NCBI GenBank assembly: GCA_947498595.1
Contig: CANMKX010000019.1
Coordinates: forward strand, 1 to 64,000
DNA: 64,000 bases
Source: an uncultured Aquimarina sp.
Lineage (GTDB): Bacteria; Bacteroidota; Bacteroidia; Flavobacteriales; Flavobacteriaceae
Reading direction: 5' to 3'
The translations under genes and the position numbers were made by a program. Positions within the stretch are counted from its first letter, which is position 1. Each line of letters starts with the position of its first letter. Shown here one piece after another: positions 1 to 7,639 of the stretch. Below the pieces are notes generated by a model that worked only from the letters and a program-made list of their open reading frames with translations, was not told the DNA's origin and did no database searches.

Positions 1-112
1 ATAGCTTCAACAATTCCTTCACAGGAACAACTGTATGTTTTTCTTCAAAGTGAACAGCTAATTACTTTGGTGGGATTTTCACCCACTGGATTCATACAGC
101 CTCGTGGCACAC
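1..112 (-). other. possible 5' end of a group II intron, running off the left edge
   Basis: Read on the minus strand from about position 112, the sequence begins GTGTG, which fits the GUGYG 5' consensus of group II introns. About 25 nt further in is a short stem, GGGTGAAAATCCCACC, of the type seen in domain I of bacterial introns. All three minus-strand frames hit stops within this stretch, so it is not the start of a coding region. The reverse transcriptase and catalytic domain V would lie outside the window, so the call rests only on the 5' end. It abuts a hairpin element at 120-236, a context like that used by class C introns. It could instead be an unrelated structured intergenic sequence. 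Confidence 0.3.
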
Positions 113-119
113 CAACGGT

Positions 120-236
120 CTAGTGTATGATTTCGTTGCGTGTTTCAGCACTAAAGTTAGCAAATAAATCACAGATAGAAAGTCCGCAAGGACTTTCGTA
201 AGTAGGCTTTAACTAGCAATGAATTATACACATTGT
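120..236. repeat. long imperfect hairpin element (cassette-like intergenic repeat)
   Basis: The outer arms at 123-138 (gtgtatgatttcgttg) and 217-231 (caatgaattatacac) are imperfect inverted repeats. At the apex, 178-197 forms a perfect 8-bp stem, gaaagtcc/ggactttc, around a GCAA loop (186-189), a GNRA tetraloop. The whole element could fold as one stem of about 115 nt. It lies just 3' of the minus-strand gene at 250-1338. From memory, closely similar elements are dispersed in flavobacterial genomes; that recollection is not verified here. It could act as a terminator or as a recombination or insertion target. Confidence 0.6.
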
Positions 237-248
237 TGCCAGTAGTAC
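235..248 (+). repeat. left 14-bp inverted repeat of a one-gene cassette
   Basis: gttgccagtagtac here matches the reverse complement of gtattactggcaac at 1343-1356 in 13 of 14 positions. The pair brackets the gene at 250-1338, with the stop codon 2 bp inside this copy. Confidence 0.6.
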
Positions 249-249
249 T

Positions 250-1338
250 TTATTCACGATTGTTTTGTTGAAATCCATTAATCGCACCTAATGCTTCAAA
301 AATTTCATCTTGGTCGGATTTTTTATTCCATCCTTTTTGTGATAATTCAGCTCTCACTTCGCTTTCTTGTTTTCCTATGTCAAAAAGATAGATTGTATAT
401 TCAAGAACTTTTTCCGGAATCTTTTCAATCATATAATTCATAGTAATTCCTGCAACTTTGGCTTGTGCCAAGAAGAACGGAAAAACAATTTGAAAAATCC
501 AACTCAAAGTTAGTCCAATCCAACCTGTATTTAAATCCTTTATTGTTAATCCACCTTCAATCCGCAATTTTATAAATTCGAAAAAACCAAGTTCTGAAAT
601 ATTGTTTTCTGCTATTATTAATTGATATTTTGTGAATAGATTAGTTAGGAACATAAGAATCATCATTCCACCAATAATAATCTGAATTGGCCTAAATTTT
701 ATATAGTTTGATTTCTTTAAAACTTGACCAAATAAATAACCAATTCCGATTCCAATTCCGAGTTCATAAACGCCAATGAAATATGTGAATTTAACTGTTA
801 AAAATGCAATTAATAGACCAAATAGAATTGCGATAATTAAGCCTCCAACTATAGAAAAAATTAAGTTTGGTTCTCCAAATTCTTTTGGTTTTGGTAATTC
901 AGATGGGATTTCATAATCTGCCCAACTATTTTGCTTTTCAAATTCCGATTCTAATTCCGTTAGTTTTCCACTTTCTTTATATTCAGTTGCTAATTTTTTA
1001 AAAAGAGCAATAAATAATCCTGTCCTTTTTGAATTTTTTCCGAAATCAAAAAAATTTCCCTCCAGTGATTTGCTATTTACATCTATGCGATTTGAATTGA
1101 TTTTTTTAACAGTTAATTTTCCAGCCAATTTGCTGAAATCTCCTTGGCATTTTGCTTCTACGGATTTATTGTCTCTAAATACAATTGGCCATTCTAATTT
1201 TTCAAAAACCTCAATTATTAAAGGTATTATCTGATTGTCTTTTAAGTCGGTTTTAAAAGATTCAGTAAAATCAGGCTTATATTTAAAGCTGTGTTTCCTT
1301 TTAACTGTATTACGTAGGTTTTCGTATTCTATGTTCAT
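250..1338 (-). CDS. hypothetical multi-pass membrane protein
   Basis: The 362-residue product has a hydrophilic N-terminal half (about 1-155) without a motif I recognise, then roughly four hydrophobic segments near residues 160-185, 190-210, 217-237 and 272-295, with a charged C-terminal tail. It looks like a cytosolic domain anchored in the inner membrane. No catalytic or transporter signature is visible, and I do not know the family. The gene stands alone. It is bounded almost to the base by 14-bp inverted repeats (235-248 and 1343-1356), with a hairpin element beyond its 3' end and a 26-bp palindrome 24-49 bp upstream of the start. This suggests a mobile or exchangeable single-gene unit. 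The start is the ATG just inside the right repeat. Confidence 0.75.
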   Translation of the reverse strand: MNIEYENLRNTVKRKHSFKYKPDFTESFKTDLKDNQIIPLIIEVFEKLEWPIVFRDNKSVEAKCQGDFSKLAGKLTVKKINSNRIDVNSKSLEGNFFDFGKNSKRTGLFIALFKKLATEYKESGKLTELESEFEKQNSWADYEIPSELPKPKEFGEPNLIFSIVGGLIIAILFGLLIAFLTVKFTYFIGVYELGIGIGIGYLFGQVLKKSNYIKFRPIQIIIGGMMILMFLTNLFTKYQLIIAENNISELGFFEFIKLRIEGGLTIKDLNTGWIGLTLSWIFQIVFPFFLAQAKVAGITMNYMIEKIPEKVLEYTIYLFDIGKQESEVRAELSQKGWNKKSDQDEIFEALGAINGFQQNNRE

Positions 1339-1342
1339 TTCG

Positions 1343-1356
1343 GTATTACTGGCAAC
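1343..1356 (-). repeat. right 14-bp inverted repeat of a one-gene cassette
   Basis: gtattactggcaac is the inverted partner of 235-248 (13 of 14 bases). It lies 4 bp upstream of the ATG of the membrane-protein gene at 250-1338, where the ribosome-binding region would be. Confidence 0.6.
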
Positions 1357-1361
1357 ATGAA

Positions 1362-1387
1362 TATATAGTTACCATGGTAACTATATA
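1362..1387. repeat. perfect 26-bp palindrome upstream of the cassette gene
   Basis: Each half reads tatatagttacca inward to the centre between 1374 and 1375, with no loop. It lies 24-49 bp upstream of the ATG at 1338 (minus strand), where a repressor operator would be expected. It could also be a cruciform or a recombination site. There is no T-run next to it, so a terminator is less likely. Confidence 0.7.
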
Positions 1388-1514
1388 CCTCTTATCTTTT
1401 CTTTTATTAAAAGTAATCAAATTAATTAGTGTCTGAAATTATTTACTAGTTCTTTTTTAATGGAGGTAATGAAATTAGTAGCTAACAAAGATTTTTCAGT
1501 ATTAGGATCAGTAT

Positions 1515-1550
1515 TTTAAACGTATAATATTCGAATATTATACGTTTAAA
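1515..1550. repeat. perfect 36-bp palindrome
   Basis: The half-site is tttaaacgtataatattc, with the centre between 1532 and 1533 and no mismatch or loop. It sits in the intergenic region between two minus-strand genes. A short frame with a good Shine-Dalgarno (GGAGG at 1462-1466, ATG at 1469, stop at 1517-1519, 16 codons) ends inside the left arm. Possible roles are a site for a dimeric DNA-binding protein, a recombinase site, or a transcript-end hairpin. Confidence 0.7.
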
Positions 1551-1695
1551 TCTATATGGTCATTTTTTATCTGTAAAATGTAAAAAGAAGATTATCTACA
1601 AGAAAACTTTTCATGAAGTCTTTAGTTTTCGTGTTACTAGTAATACGTGAGTTTTAATTAACATTACATTCAGGTGCTGTAATAAGCTCGAATGT

Positions 1696-3762
1696 TTAGT
1701 TTTTTATCATCTTTTTAAAATAACTACTTTTAGATGTTTTGATATTCAGTATATAAATACCAGCACTAATTGCACTCATATCAAAACTGTTTTTAGTAAT
1801 TTGATTTAAACTTATTAATTTGCCATTAATATGGTATAGTTTTATATATTCAATTTCATTTCTAGAGTCTATATTTAATATGTTATTTAATGGATTGGGA
1901 TATAGCTTTATAGATTCGTTTAAATTATTATTCAATTCGCTCTTAAATTCAAGATTATTTTTCTCTTTGGGATTTTGGTGAATTTTATTGAAAAAGGTTT
2001 CTTGGTTTTCCTGCGTACCAATATCTGGTTTATTTATTGGAAAAATGTCTCCATCAAAATCAGTAGCATATGGTTCGTATTCAACATTAACACCAGCATT
2101 TATGCAAGGGCTACTATTAGAGAGATTGTAATTATTCAAATTACTAAAATTTGGATTTTCATGTATATTATTTTCATAAATATCATTTCCTATTGGAGCT
2201 CCAGTTTCTATATTTGTAAGTGTTCCTCGATAATCTACTAAAACTGTATCATTTACATTTATAGTATCGTATATTAAATTGTTTTGTATTCTAATATCAA
2301 CTAACGATGAGGTGAGGCTTTCCACATAAATCCCTTCATTAATTAAATTATTAGCTATATTATTATTAAGTATGATATTATTTCTAATATAGATATTAGA
2401 AACTTTATGCTCAACTCCAAGACTATTGTCAATTCCATTGTAATAATTAGTGATTGCAACTCCATAAGAATCATTTTCAATAAAAACGTTGTTATCTATT
2501 CTTATACTCTGACATACAAAATCAAATCCGTAAATGGATAATTCTATTCCTTTTCCACTAAATTCATTTGGTTTACAAGGAGAATTTTTCGTGTTTTCAA
2601 CTATATTATGATGAAATATATTGTTATTACCATTAAATTGGATTGGAGCTTTGCAATCTTTTATAAAATTATACTTAAAAACATTTCCTCTACATTTATT
2701 TAATATTCCATCTATACCAATTGCCCTTCCATAGGATAAATTTTCACCAGTTATTGTATTTGATAATATACCATTATTATTAACCCCATTTTTACCAACC
2801 TCATCTCCTAAAAATTCAATCCCTGAATGTCCCCAGTCTTTAATTTGATTTTTAATAATATAACTATTAATTACACCATCATAAAATTGTATACCGTTTG
2901 ATACGCCTCTATCTGAATTAAGTTTTTTTTCAGAATTATTTATACCTCCATTTTCTCCATAAACTAAGGAACCGTCCCAATCGGAATCAATAATATTATC
3001 TTTTATGATTACATATTCACTATCGTCTCCTATTAATATACCTGTTCTTGCATATTTTCCAATATTACAATTCTTTATTACTAGATTTTTTGAGTTTCTA
3101 ATCCAGATACTCGGACCATAGCCTCCTCTAATTTCGATATCTTGAATAGTTACATTATCTGCTTGATTTCCTCTTATAGTAAAATAGTTTGAAGAACTTT
3201 TTATTTCTAGAGTACTTGGGTCAATATCAGAAACCAGATAAAGTATATTATACTGTTTATCCATAAACCATTTTTGCTGAGTTTCAAGTTCGTTCAAACC
3301 AATGGAGTTGGTTCCTAAATCATTAAAAAGTGTACTTTTAAGATATTCTTTTTCATTAACAAACAATCTCGATATAAAATTATTTACAGTCCCTTTCCAA
3401 ATAGTAATTCCATTAGATTGGCTATGAATTGTCCAACATATGTCAATAGTTGCTAGTGTAGAAATAATTGGTTTCTCATTAGCTGTACCATAGCTTTTAA
3501 TCGTAATTCCTTTATCTAATTCTAAATATGAACCTTCTGCCCAAATACCTCCTTTTTGAAAGTTGATAATATCTCCTTCATTGAAAACTTTATTATTGAA
3601 AGGTGTAGTCGTCTTCCATGCATTATTTTTCGATGTTCCGTTATTAGAGTCGTTACCAGTACTTGATGATATATAATAATTAGTTTGTGAGTATATATTT
3701 GTGCATATAAAAAAGGTAAGTGCAATAAATATTGTTTGCTTTTTCAGATTTAACAATTTCAT
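1696..3762 (-). CDS. secreted right-handed beta-helix protein with T9SS sorting domain
   Basis: The 688-residue product starts with a signal peptide (charged MKLLNLKKQ, hydrophobic core, cleavage near YSQ). The ISSSTGNDSNNGTS stretch and the following region resemble the start of right-handed parallel beta-helix proteins. The middle, about 180-560, is a series of Asn-rich coils (for example NITIQDIEI-like and NNNIFHHNIVEN) typical of PbH1 repeats in polysaccharide lyases and related proteins. The last 75 or so residues form a type A T9SS domain (LYPNPLNNILNI ... SAGIYILNIKTS ... KKMIKN), so the protein should be secreted or surface-attached by the type IX system. Catalytic residues cannot be assigned, so enzyme activity on a polysaccharide is only inferred. 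It has no operon partner; upstream is a 441-bp AT-rich gap. Confidence 0.85.
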   Translation of the reverse strand: MKLLNLKKQTIFIALTFFICTNIYSQTNYYISSSTGNDSNNGTSKNNAWKTTTPFNNKVFNEGDIINFQKGGIWAEGSYLELDKGITIKSYGTANEKPIISTLATIDICWTIHSQSNGITIWKGTVNNFISRLFVNEKEYLKSTLFNDLGTNSIGLNELETQQKWFMDKQYNILYLVSDIDPSTLEIKSSSNYFTIRGNQADNVTIQDIEIRGGYGPSIWIRNSKNLVIKNCNIGKYARTGILIGDDSEYVIIKDNIIDSDWDGSLVYGENGGINNSEKKLNSDRGVSNGIQFYDGVINSYIIKNQIKDWGHSGIEFLGDEVGKNGVNNNGILSNTITGENLSYGRAIGIDGILNKCRGNVFKYNFIKDCKAPIQFNGNNNIFHHNIVENTKNSPCKPNEFSGKGIELSIYGFDFVCQSIRIDNNVFIENDSYGVAITNYYNGIDNSLGVEHKVSNIYIRNNIILNNNIANNLINEGIYVESLTSSLVDIRIQNNLIYDTINVNDTVLVDYRGTLTNIETGAPIGNDIYENNIHENPNFSNLNNYNLSNSSPCINAGVNVEYEPYATDFDGDIFPINKPDIGTQENQETFFNKIHQNPKEKNNLEFKSELNNNLNESIKLYPNPLNNILNIDSRNEIEYIKLYHINGKLISLNQITKNSFDMSAISAGIYILNIKTSKSSYFKKMIKN

Positions 3763-4203
3763 ATCATAATTAATTTTTTAGTTAAAGCTACAATCAGTTT
3801 TAAAAGTCTTATTTAATATTATTATGAGTAACAATTGAGTATATCTCTCTTTTACTCAAAGATAACCGAATTAGAAATAATTTTATAATCATCTACTAGT
3901 ATTTTATTAATAAAACCCGTTGTCTCATTAATTAACAAGCTTTGTTAATTGAGTATCTTTTTAAACTAATAAATAGTATCTCTAGTTATAAATATCCTTC
4001 TTCTTCATATTTTACATTACTATCTAATATCTATAGAATTTTTACTCATTGATAAGCATTATTTCAGTTGAAGTATTCAAAAAAATGCTGTTCATAAAAT
4101 AGTTTTATGTATCAAATTTGATTTAACAAAAAATGAAGTCGAACAATTATTGCTTTATTATGGTGAATAATAGATATATTTAAACCTTCTAAAATATATT
4201 ATT
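3763..4203. other. AT-rich intergenic gap with a possible gene remnant
   Basis: The gap separates divergent genes and should contain both promoters. On the plus strand, 4072-4170 is an open stretch of 32 codons with no ATG, ending in residues that look protein-like (FDLTKNEVEQLLLYYGE then stop). This may be the decayed 3' end of a lost gene. Nothing else is recognisable. Confidence 0.35.
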
Positions 4204-4725
4204 ATGACTATTGAAACATATAAACTTAAAGGTTGGGATGAAAAAGAAACAGGTCTTTTGATTGCCGAAAATGACGATTGGATCTTAACAAAGCATATTC
4301 CTATAGATTATGTTATTGATGGTTATAAATTATATGCTAAAAAACATCTTAAGAAAAGGAAAATTCACAAAAATCATGCGCAAATAAGTCGTGTATTAAC
4401 GCTAAAGAATGTAAATACTTCTATTCCTGAAAATTTCGTGTTCGGTAATTCTTTAGAGATATTATCTTGGAGCGAAACTACTTTTGGTTTATTTGAATTT
4501 CAAGAAAATCAACAGGGAGATTTATTTTATGGTAAATTATATCAATCTCATGATGATGATTTTATGATCCATCAAATTCTAGCAGATGGTTCGATTGATC
4601 ATGCATACAACTGTGATTTTTCATTATCTAAAATACGTTGTATCACTTTTCACTCTGATTACTTTACTTCTATTCGTTTATTAATGTTAGATACTAATAA
4701 AGAAATGTTGTCTATTGTTGATTAA
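4204..4725 (+). CDS. hypothetical protein
   Basis: The 173-residue soluble protein has no signal peptide or membrane segment. The start fits the upstream AT-rich leader and the frame has clean codon use. Residues 1-55 and 95-173 look like mixed alpha/beta, with acidic and aromatic clusters (QSHDDDFMIHQI). I do not recognise a family. It lies 20 bp before the nitroreductase gene and is probably co-transcribed with it, but that does not reveal its function. Confidence 0.7.
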   Translation: MTIETYKLKGWDEKETGLLIAENDDWILTKHIPIDYVIDGYKLYAKKHLKKRKIHKNHAQISRVLTLKNVNTSIPENFVFGNSLEILSWSETTFGLFEFQENQQGDLFYGKLYQSHDDDFMIHQILADGSIDHAYNCDFSLSKIRCITFHSDYFTSIRLLMLDTNKEMLSIVD

Positions 4726-4745
4726 TTGTATTTAAAAAAATTCTT

Positions 4746-5435
4746 ATGAAAGCAAAAGATTCTATTATAATCAATGAATACAAACATGTTCCATATATTC
4801 AAGAAGCGTTTACTCCTGAAGAGACTATTGCCAAAAGTGAAGCTTTTTATCAATGGTTAGATAGTCGTAGGTCTGTTCGTGATTTTTCTTCACAAGAGGT
4901 TCCTAAAGAAGTTATCGATGCTCTTATTAAAACTGCTTCAACAGCTCCTTCTGGTGCTCATAAACAACCATGGACATTTTGTGCTATTTCTAATCCTGAT
5001 CTAAAAAAAGAAATACGAATTGCTGCAGAACAGGAGGAAGAAGAAACTTATACAAATCGCATGAGCGAACGTTGGAAAAAGGATCTTGCACCTCTTGCTA
5101 CTGATAGTCATAAACCTTTTATAGAGGATGCTCCATGGATTATTATTGCTTTTAAAAGAGTGTATGAATATGAGGATACTATAAAACATAACAATTATTA
5201 TGTTAATGAATCTATTGGTATTGCTTGTGGCATGTTAATTTCTGCTATACACAATGCTGGTTTAGTTACGTTAACACATACTCCTAGTCCTATGAATTTT
5301 TTAACTAAAATACTCAATAGACCTAGTAATGAACGTGCGTTTTTATTACTCCCTGTGGGACATCCTAAACAGCCTACATATGTCCCTGATTTACATAGAA
5401 AATCATTGGATGAAATTGCTGTATATTATGAATAA
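4746..5435 (+). CDS. nitroreductase-family flavoprotein
   Basis: This 229-residue protein is a full-length nitroreductase-fold oxidoreductase that should bind FMN and use NAD(P)H. The FMN-binding start SRRSVRDFS (about residues 40-48) and the TASTAPSGAHKQPW segment (about 67-80) are characteristic. The NNYYVNESIGIACGMLISAIHNAGL stretch, in parts, forms the dimer and flavin-binding helix. The closest relatives I recall are the iodotyrosine-deiodinase-like branch (APSGAHKQPW and the MNERxxxxLPVGxP end), so the substrate may be a halogenated or nitro aromatic; this is inference. It is the second gene of a pair with the unknown at 4204 and is followed by a hairpin at 5447-5502. Confidence 0.9.
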   Translation: MKAKDSIIINEYKHVPYIQEAFTPEETIAKSEAFYQWLDSRRSVRDFSSQEVPKEVIDALIKTASTAPSGAHKQPWTFCAISNPDLKKEIRIAAEQEEEETYTNRMSERWKKDLAPLATDSHKPFIEDAPWIIIAFKRVYEYEDTIKHNNYYVNESIGIACGMLISAIHNAGLVTLTHTPSPMNFLTKILNRPSNERAFLLLPVGHPKQPTYVPDLHRKSLDEIAVYYE

Positions 5436-5446
5436 CTCATATTGCT

Positions 5447-5502
5447 AAAAAAAGATAGATAACTAAAAAACATTCTTCCTTTTTTGCTATCTATCTTTTT
5501 TG
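5447..5502 (+). terminator. hairpin terminator after the nitroreductase gene
   Basis: The arms at 5447-5461 and 5488-5502 (aaaaaaagatagata against its complement) are followed by the T-run of the right arm. Confidence 0.65.
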
Positions 5503-5581
5503 TAACCTTAAAAATACTATGGTAAATCCCCAAGATTCTTCCTTCATTTTTCTATAGATTAGTACTACTTATTCATGAGCT

Positions 5582-6229
5582 ATGACATTGCAAGAACTTA
5601 ATGGGTTTATTTCTCCAAAAACAAAAAAAAGAATTGTTTTAGAAAATCAAAAAGACACTATACATCAATTACATAAAAAATTAACGCTTCTAAAAAAAGT
5701 CCATTTTTCAAACTTCAGCCATTATTCTTTTAAGCGTTTTTCTGTATTATTAATTGGTTCTACCTTAATGTTTTTAGCAATATATATGCTTTTTAATCCG
5801 AATTTCTTTTTGGATAATGAATTTATTCGAGATGAATATATTCTTAAACAACATAACGAATATTATAAGTTAACGAATAAGACAATTTCAGAATCCATGA
5901 TCGATTTAAGTATTAGTAATACGACTTTTAATATTCAGAATTTTTCTAATAACTTAAATCAATCGATAGAAAATACGTTGCATAAGGATTTGATTAGTTC
6001 TAGTAGAGTTATTGCTATGCTACTTTTTATAATTGCTATCATCTCTTTATATATCTGCTATTTATATAGTAAGCTAACTCAAAAAAACAACATTATTCAT
6101 GATGCTACTATAATATCTCAACAAATTATTAAAGATTATGATCAAGCTATTGAGGAAGAGAATTTTGAATTAGAATTACATAAATCTTTTCTTAAAAAAG
6201 ATCGTTCTTCTATTGATACTTACATATAA
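5582..6229 (+). CDS. hypothetical protein with two transmembrane segments
   Basis: The 215-residue protein has a basic N-terminal region (1-50), a membrane helix at about 57-75, an extracytoplasmic loop of roughly 65 residues with predicted helices, a second helix at about 142-162, and a C-terminal acidic helix that could form a coiled coil. Both termini would face the cytosol. No known family is recognised. The gene is monocistronic, between hairpin terminators at 5447-5502 and 6259-6302. Confidence 0.7.
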   Translation: MTLQELNGFISPKTKKRIVLENQKDTIHQLHKKLTLLKKVHFSNFSHYSFKRFSVLLIGSTLMFLAIYMLFNPNFFLDNEFIRDEYILKQHNEYYKLTNKTISESMIDLSISNTTFNIQNFSNNLNQSIENTLHKDLISSSRVIAMLLFIIAIISLYICYLYSKLTQKNNIIHDATIISQQIIKDYDQAIEEENFELELHKSFLKKDRSSIDTYI

Positions 6230-6258
6230 TTTTCATGTATATATACTGCTGTTATTAT

Positions 6259-6302
6259 AAAGCTGTTTTTAAGTAATTTTATTATTTAAACAGCTTTTTT
6301 TT
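6259..6302 (+). terminator. rho-independent terminator
   Basis: Stem aaagctgttt (6259-6268) with aaacagcttt (6288-6297), followed by a T-run; lies 30 bp after the two-TM protein gene. Confidence 0.8.
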
Positions 6303-6328
6303 ATATTTAGCTCTTACTTCATCAAATC

Positions 6329-6865
6329 ATGCAAATTATGATTAAATCTCAACGTCTTGAATTACGAGAAATTCAACAAAGCGATATAAAAAACATCTAT
6401 AAAGGATTGTCTCATCCAGAAGTAATCCCATATTATGGCATTCATTTTTCTTCATTAGAAGCAACTCAAGAGCAAATGGATTGGTATGCTGATCTTATTA
6501 AAACCGACACAGGAATCTGGTGGGGTATTTATTCTCTAACTACTCAAGAATTTTGTGGAGCATGTGGCTTTAATGATCGTAATACTACTCATAAAAAAGC
6601 CGAAATTGGTTTGTGGCTACTACCAGAGTTTTGGGGAAAAGGTTATATGCAAGAAGCCATACACGCCGCATTTATCTATGGATTTAATACTTTAGATTTA
6701 CATCGTATTGAAGCTTTTGTATTTAGTGATAATCAAAAATGTAAAAACGCTTTAGAAAAAATTAATTTTTTATATGAAGGAACTATGCGAGAAGCCGAAT
6801 TTAAAAATGGTCGTTTTATGAGTGTAGATTTATATGGTATTTTAAAATCAGATTTCGAATCATGA
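6329..6865 (+). CDS. GNAT-family N-acetyltransferase (RimJ/RimL-like)
   Basis: The 178-residue protein begins with the strand SQRLELREIQQSDI typical of RimJ/RimL-type acetyltransferases. The acetyl-CoA motif region is EIGLWLLPEFWGKGYMQEA, where the family P-loop Q/RxxGxG/A is partly kept as WGKGYM. The usual motif B, LHRIEAFVFSDNQKCKNALEKINF, follows in parts. It should transfer acetyl from acetyl-CoA to an amine, such as a protein N-terminus or small molecule; the substrate is unknown. A start three codons later (6338) is also possible. It overlaps the next gene by 4 bp (ATGA), indicating translational coupling. Confidence 0.88.
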   Translation: MQIMIKSQRLELREIQQSDIKNIYKGLSHPEVIPYYGIHFSSLEATQEQMDWYADLIKTDTGIWWGIYSLTTQEFCGACGFNDRNTTHKKAEIGLWLLPEFWGKGYMQEAIHAAFIYGFNTLDLHRIEAFVFSDNQKCKNALEKINFLYEGTMREAEFKNGRFMSVDLYGILKSDFES

Positions 6866-7584
6866 GATTAGCTTTTATTTTTCTATTTTATACAGTTGCA
6901 TCTGTTGCTCAATTAAAGGATTGTTCTCAATGTAAAAAAACTGCATATAGCTCAACTGATATTGAAAATCTACAACTTTTTGAACTTCAATTGTTACGCA
7001 ATGAAATTTTTGCTAGACATGGATATATTTTCAAAAACGATCGTTTGTCCGAATTTTATTCTCAATTTGATTGGTATCTTCCTAAAAAATCTTCTAAAGT
7101 TAAACTGAATAAAAATGAAAAACACAATGTTGAACTTTTTTTATCCAAAGAGAAATCTATACGTAATTATCAAAATCAAATAATTATATCTTTATCAGAA
7201 TTAAAAGTAGCTGCGCAACAAAATGACATTCCTTTTTTAAACTCATTTTTTAGATCTTATACTGATCAGTATTCTATAAAAGAATTAACTAAAGTTTTGA
7301 AAGATTTCTTATTTCTCATAAATCCAGATGATATCCATTGGCATAAAGGTAATGGTTATTATAAGGTAAATATTGATAATGGTTTTCATCAAATAACTAC
7401 TCAATTAACAATTGAGTCTAATCATATTCGTTTATCAAAGGGGGTACGATCAAATTCTGAAATCATAGAAAAACCTTTTGAATATCCAAGCACCTATTTT
7501 TCTGAAAATGAATTTATGAATTTATGGGTATTGAAATTTAAAAATGGACTTCTTATATTAGATAATATTGATTCTGCTGGCTAA
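6862..7584 (+). CDS. exported YARHG-domain protein
   Basis: The 240-residue product has a short signal peptide (MRLAFIFLFYTVASVAQ). A YARHG domain follows at about residues 35-95, with the signature LLRNEIFARHGYIF and FDWYLPK. YARHG is an extracellular or periplasmic domain of unknown function that often accompanies peptidases or lipoproteins. Residues 100-240 are mixed alpha/beta without a recognised motif. The start codon overlaps the stop of the GNAT gene by 4 bp, so the two are made together; no functional link is known. A pair of Cys residues just after the signal (CSQC) could form a disulphide. Confidence 0.82.
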   Translation: MRLAFIFLFYTVASVAQLKDCSQCKKTAYSSTDIENLQLFELQLLRNEIFARHGYIFKNDRLSEFYSQFDWYLPKKSSKVKLNKNEKHNVELFLSKEKSIRNYQNQIIISLSELKVAAQQNDIPFLNSFFRSYTDQYSIKELTKVLKDFLFLINPDDIHWHKGNGYYKVNIDNGFHQITTQLTIESNHIRLSKGVRSNSEIIEKPFEYPSTYFSENEFMNLWVLKFKNGLLILDNIDSAG

Positions 7585-7608
7585 TTAATTAGCCATTTAA
7601 ACATATAT

Positions 7609-7637
7609 AAATCGTCTGCTATAAAAGCAGACGATTT
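7609..7637. terminator. bidirectional terminator between convergent genes
   Basis: Perfect 12-bp stem aaatcgtctgct/agcagacgattt with a 5-nt loop between the YARHG gene (plus) and the permease gene (minus). A second 16-bp palindrome at 7579-7594 overlaps the YARHG stop codon. Confidence 0.85.
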
Positions 7638-7639
7638 TA

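Larger units (their letters stand above)
1357..1695. other. intergenic region with palindromes and no convincing gene
   Basis: Besides the 26-bp and 36-bp palindromes listed separately, this stretch holds a smaller dyad, ttactagtaa, near 1634-1643 and the 16-codon frame at 1469-1519. I see no further gene, tRNA or insertion sequence. Confidence 0.5.

Noticed and set aside
120-236. The hairpin element as an integron attC site
   Set aside because: No paired R and L boxes with the GTTRRRY/RYYYAAC pattern are visible and no integrase gene is present.
250-1338. The membrane protein as a transposase or integrase of the cassette
   Set aside because: It has hydrophobic helices and no DDE, tyrosine or serine recombinase motif.
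1469-1519. The 16-codon frame with strong Shine-Dalgarno as a real gene
   Set aside because: It is too short to support as coding; it is kept only as part of a finding on the palindrome.
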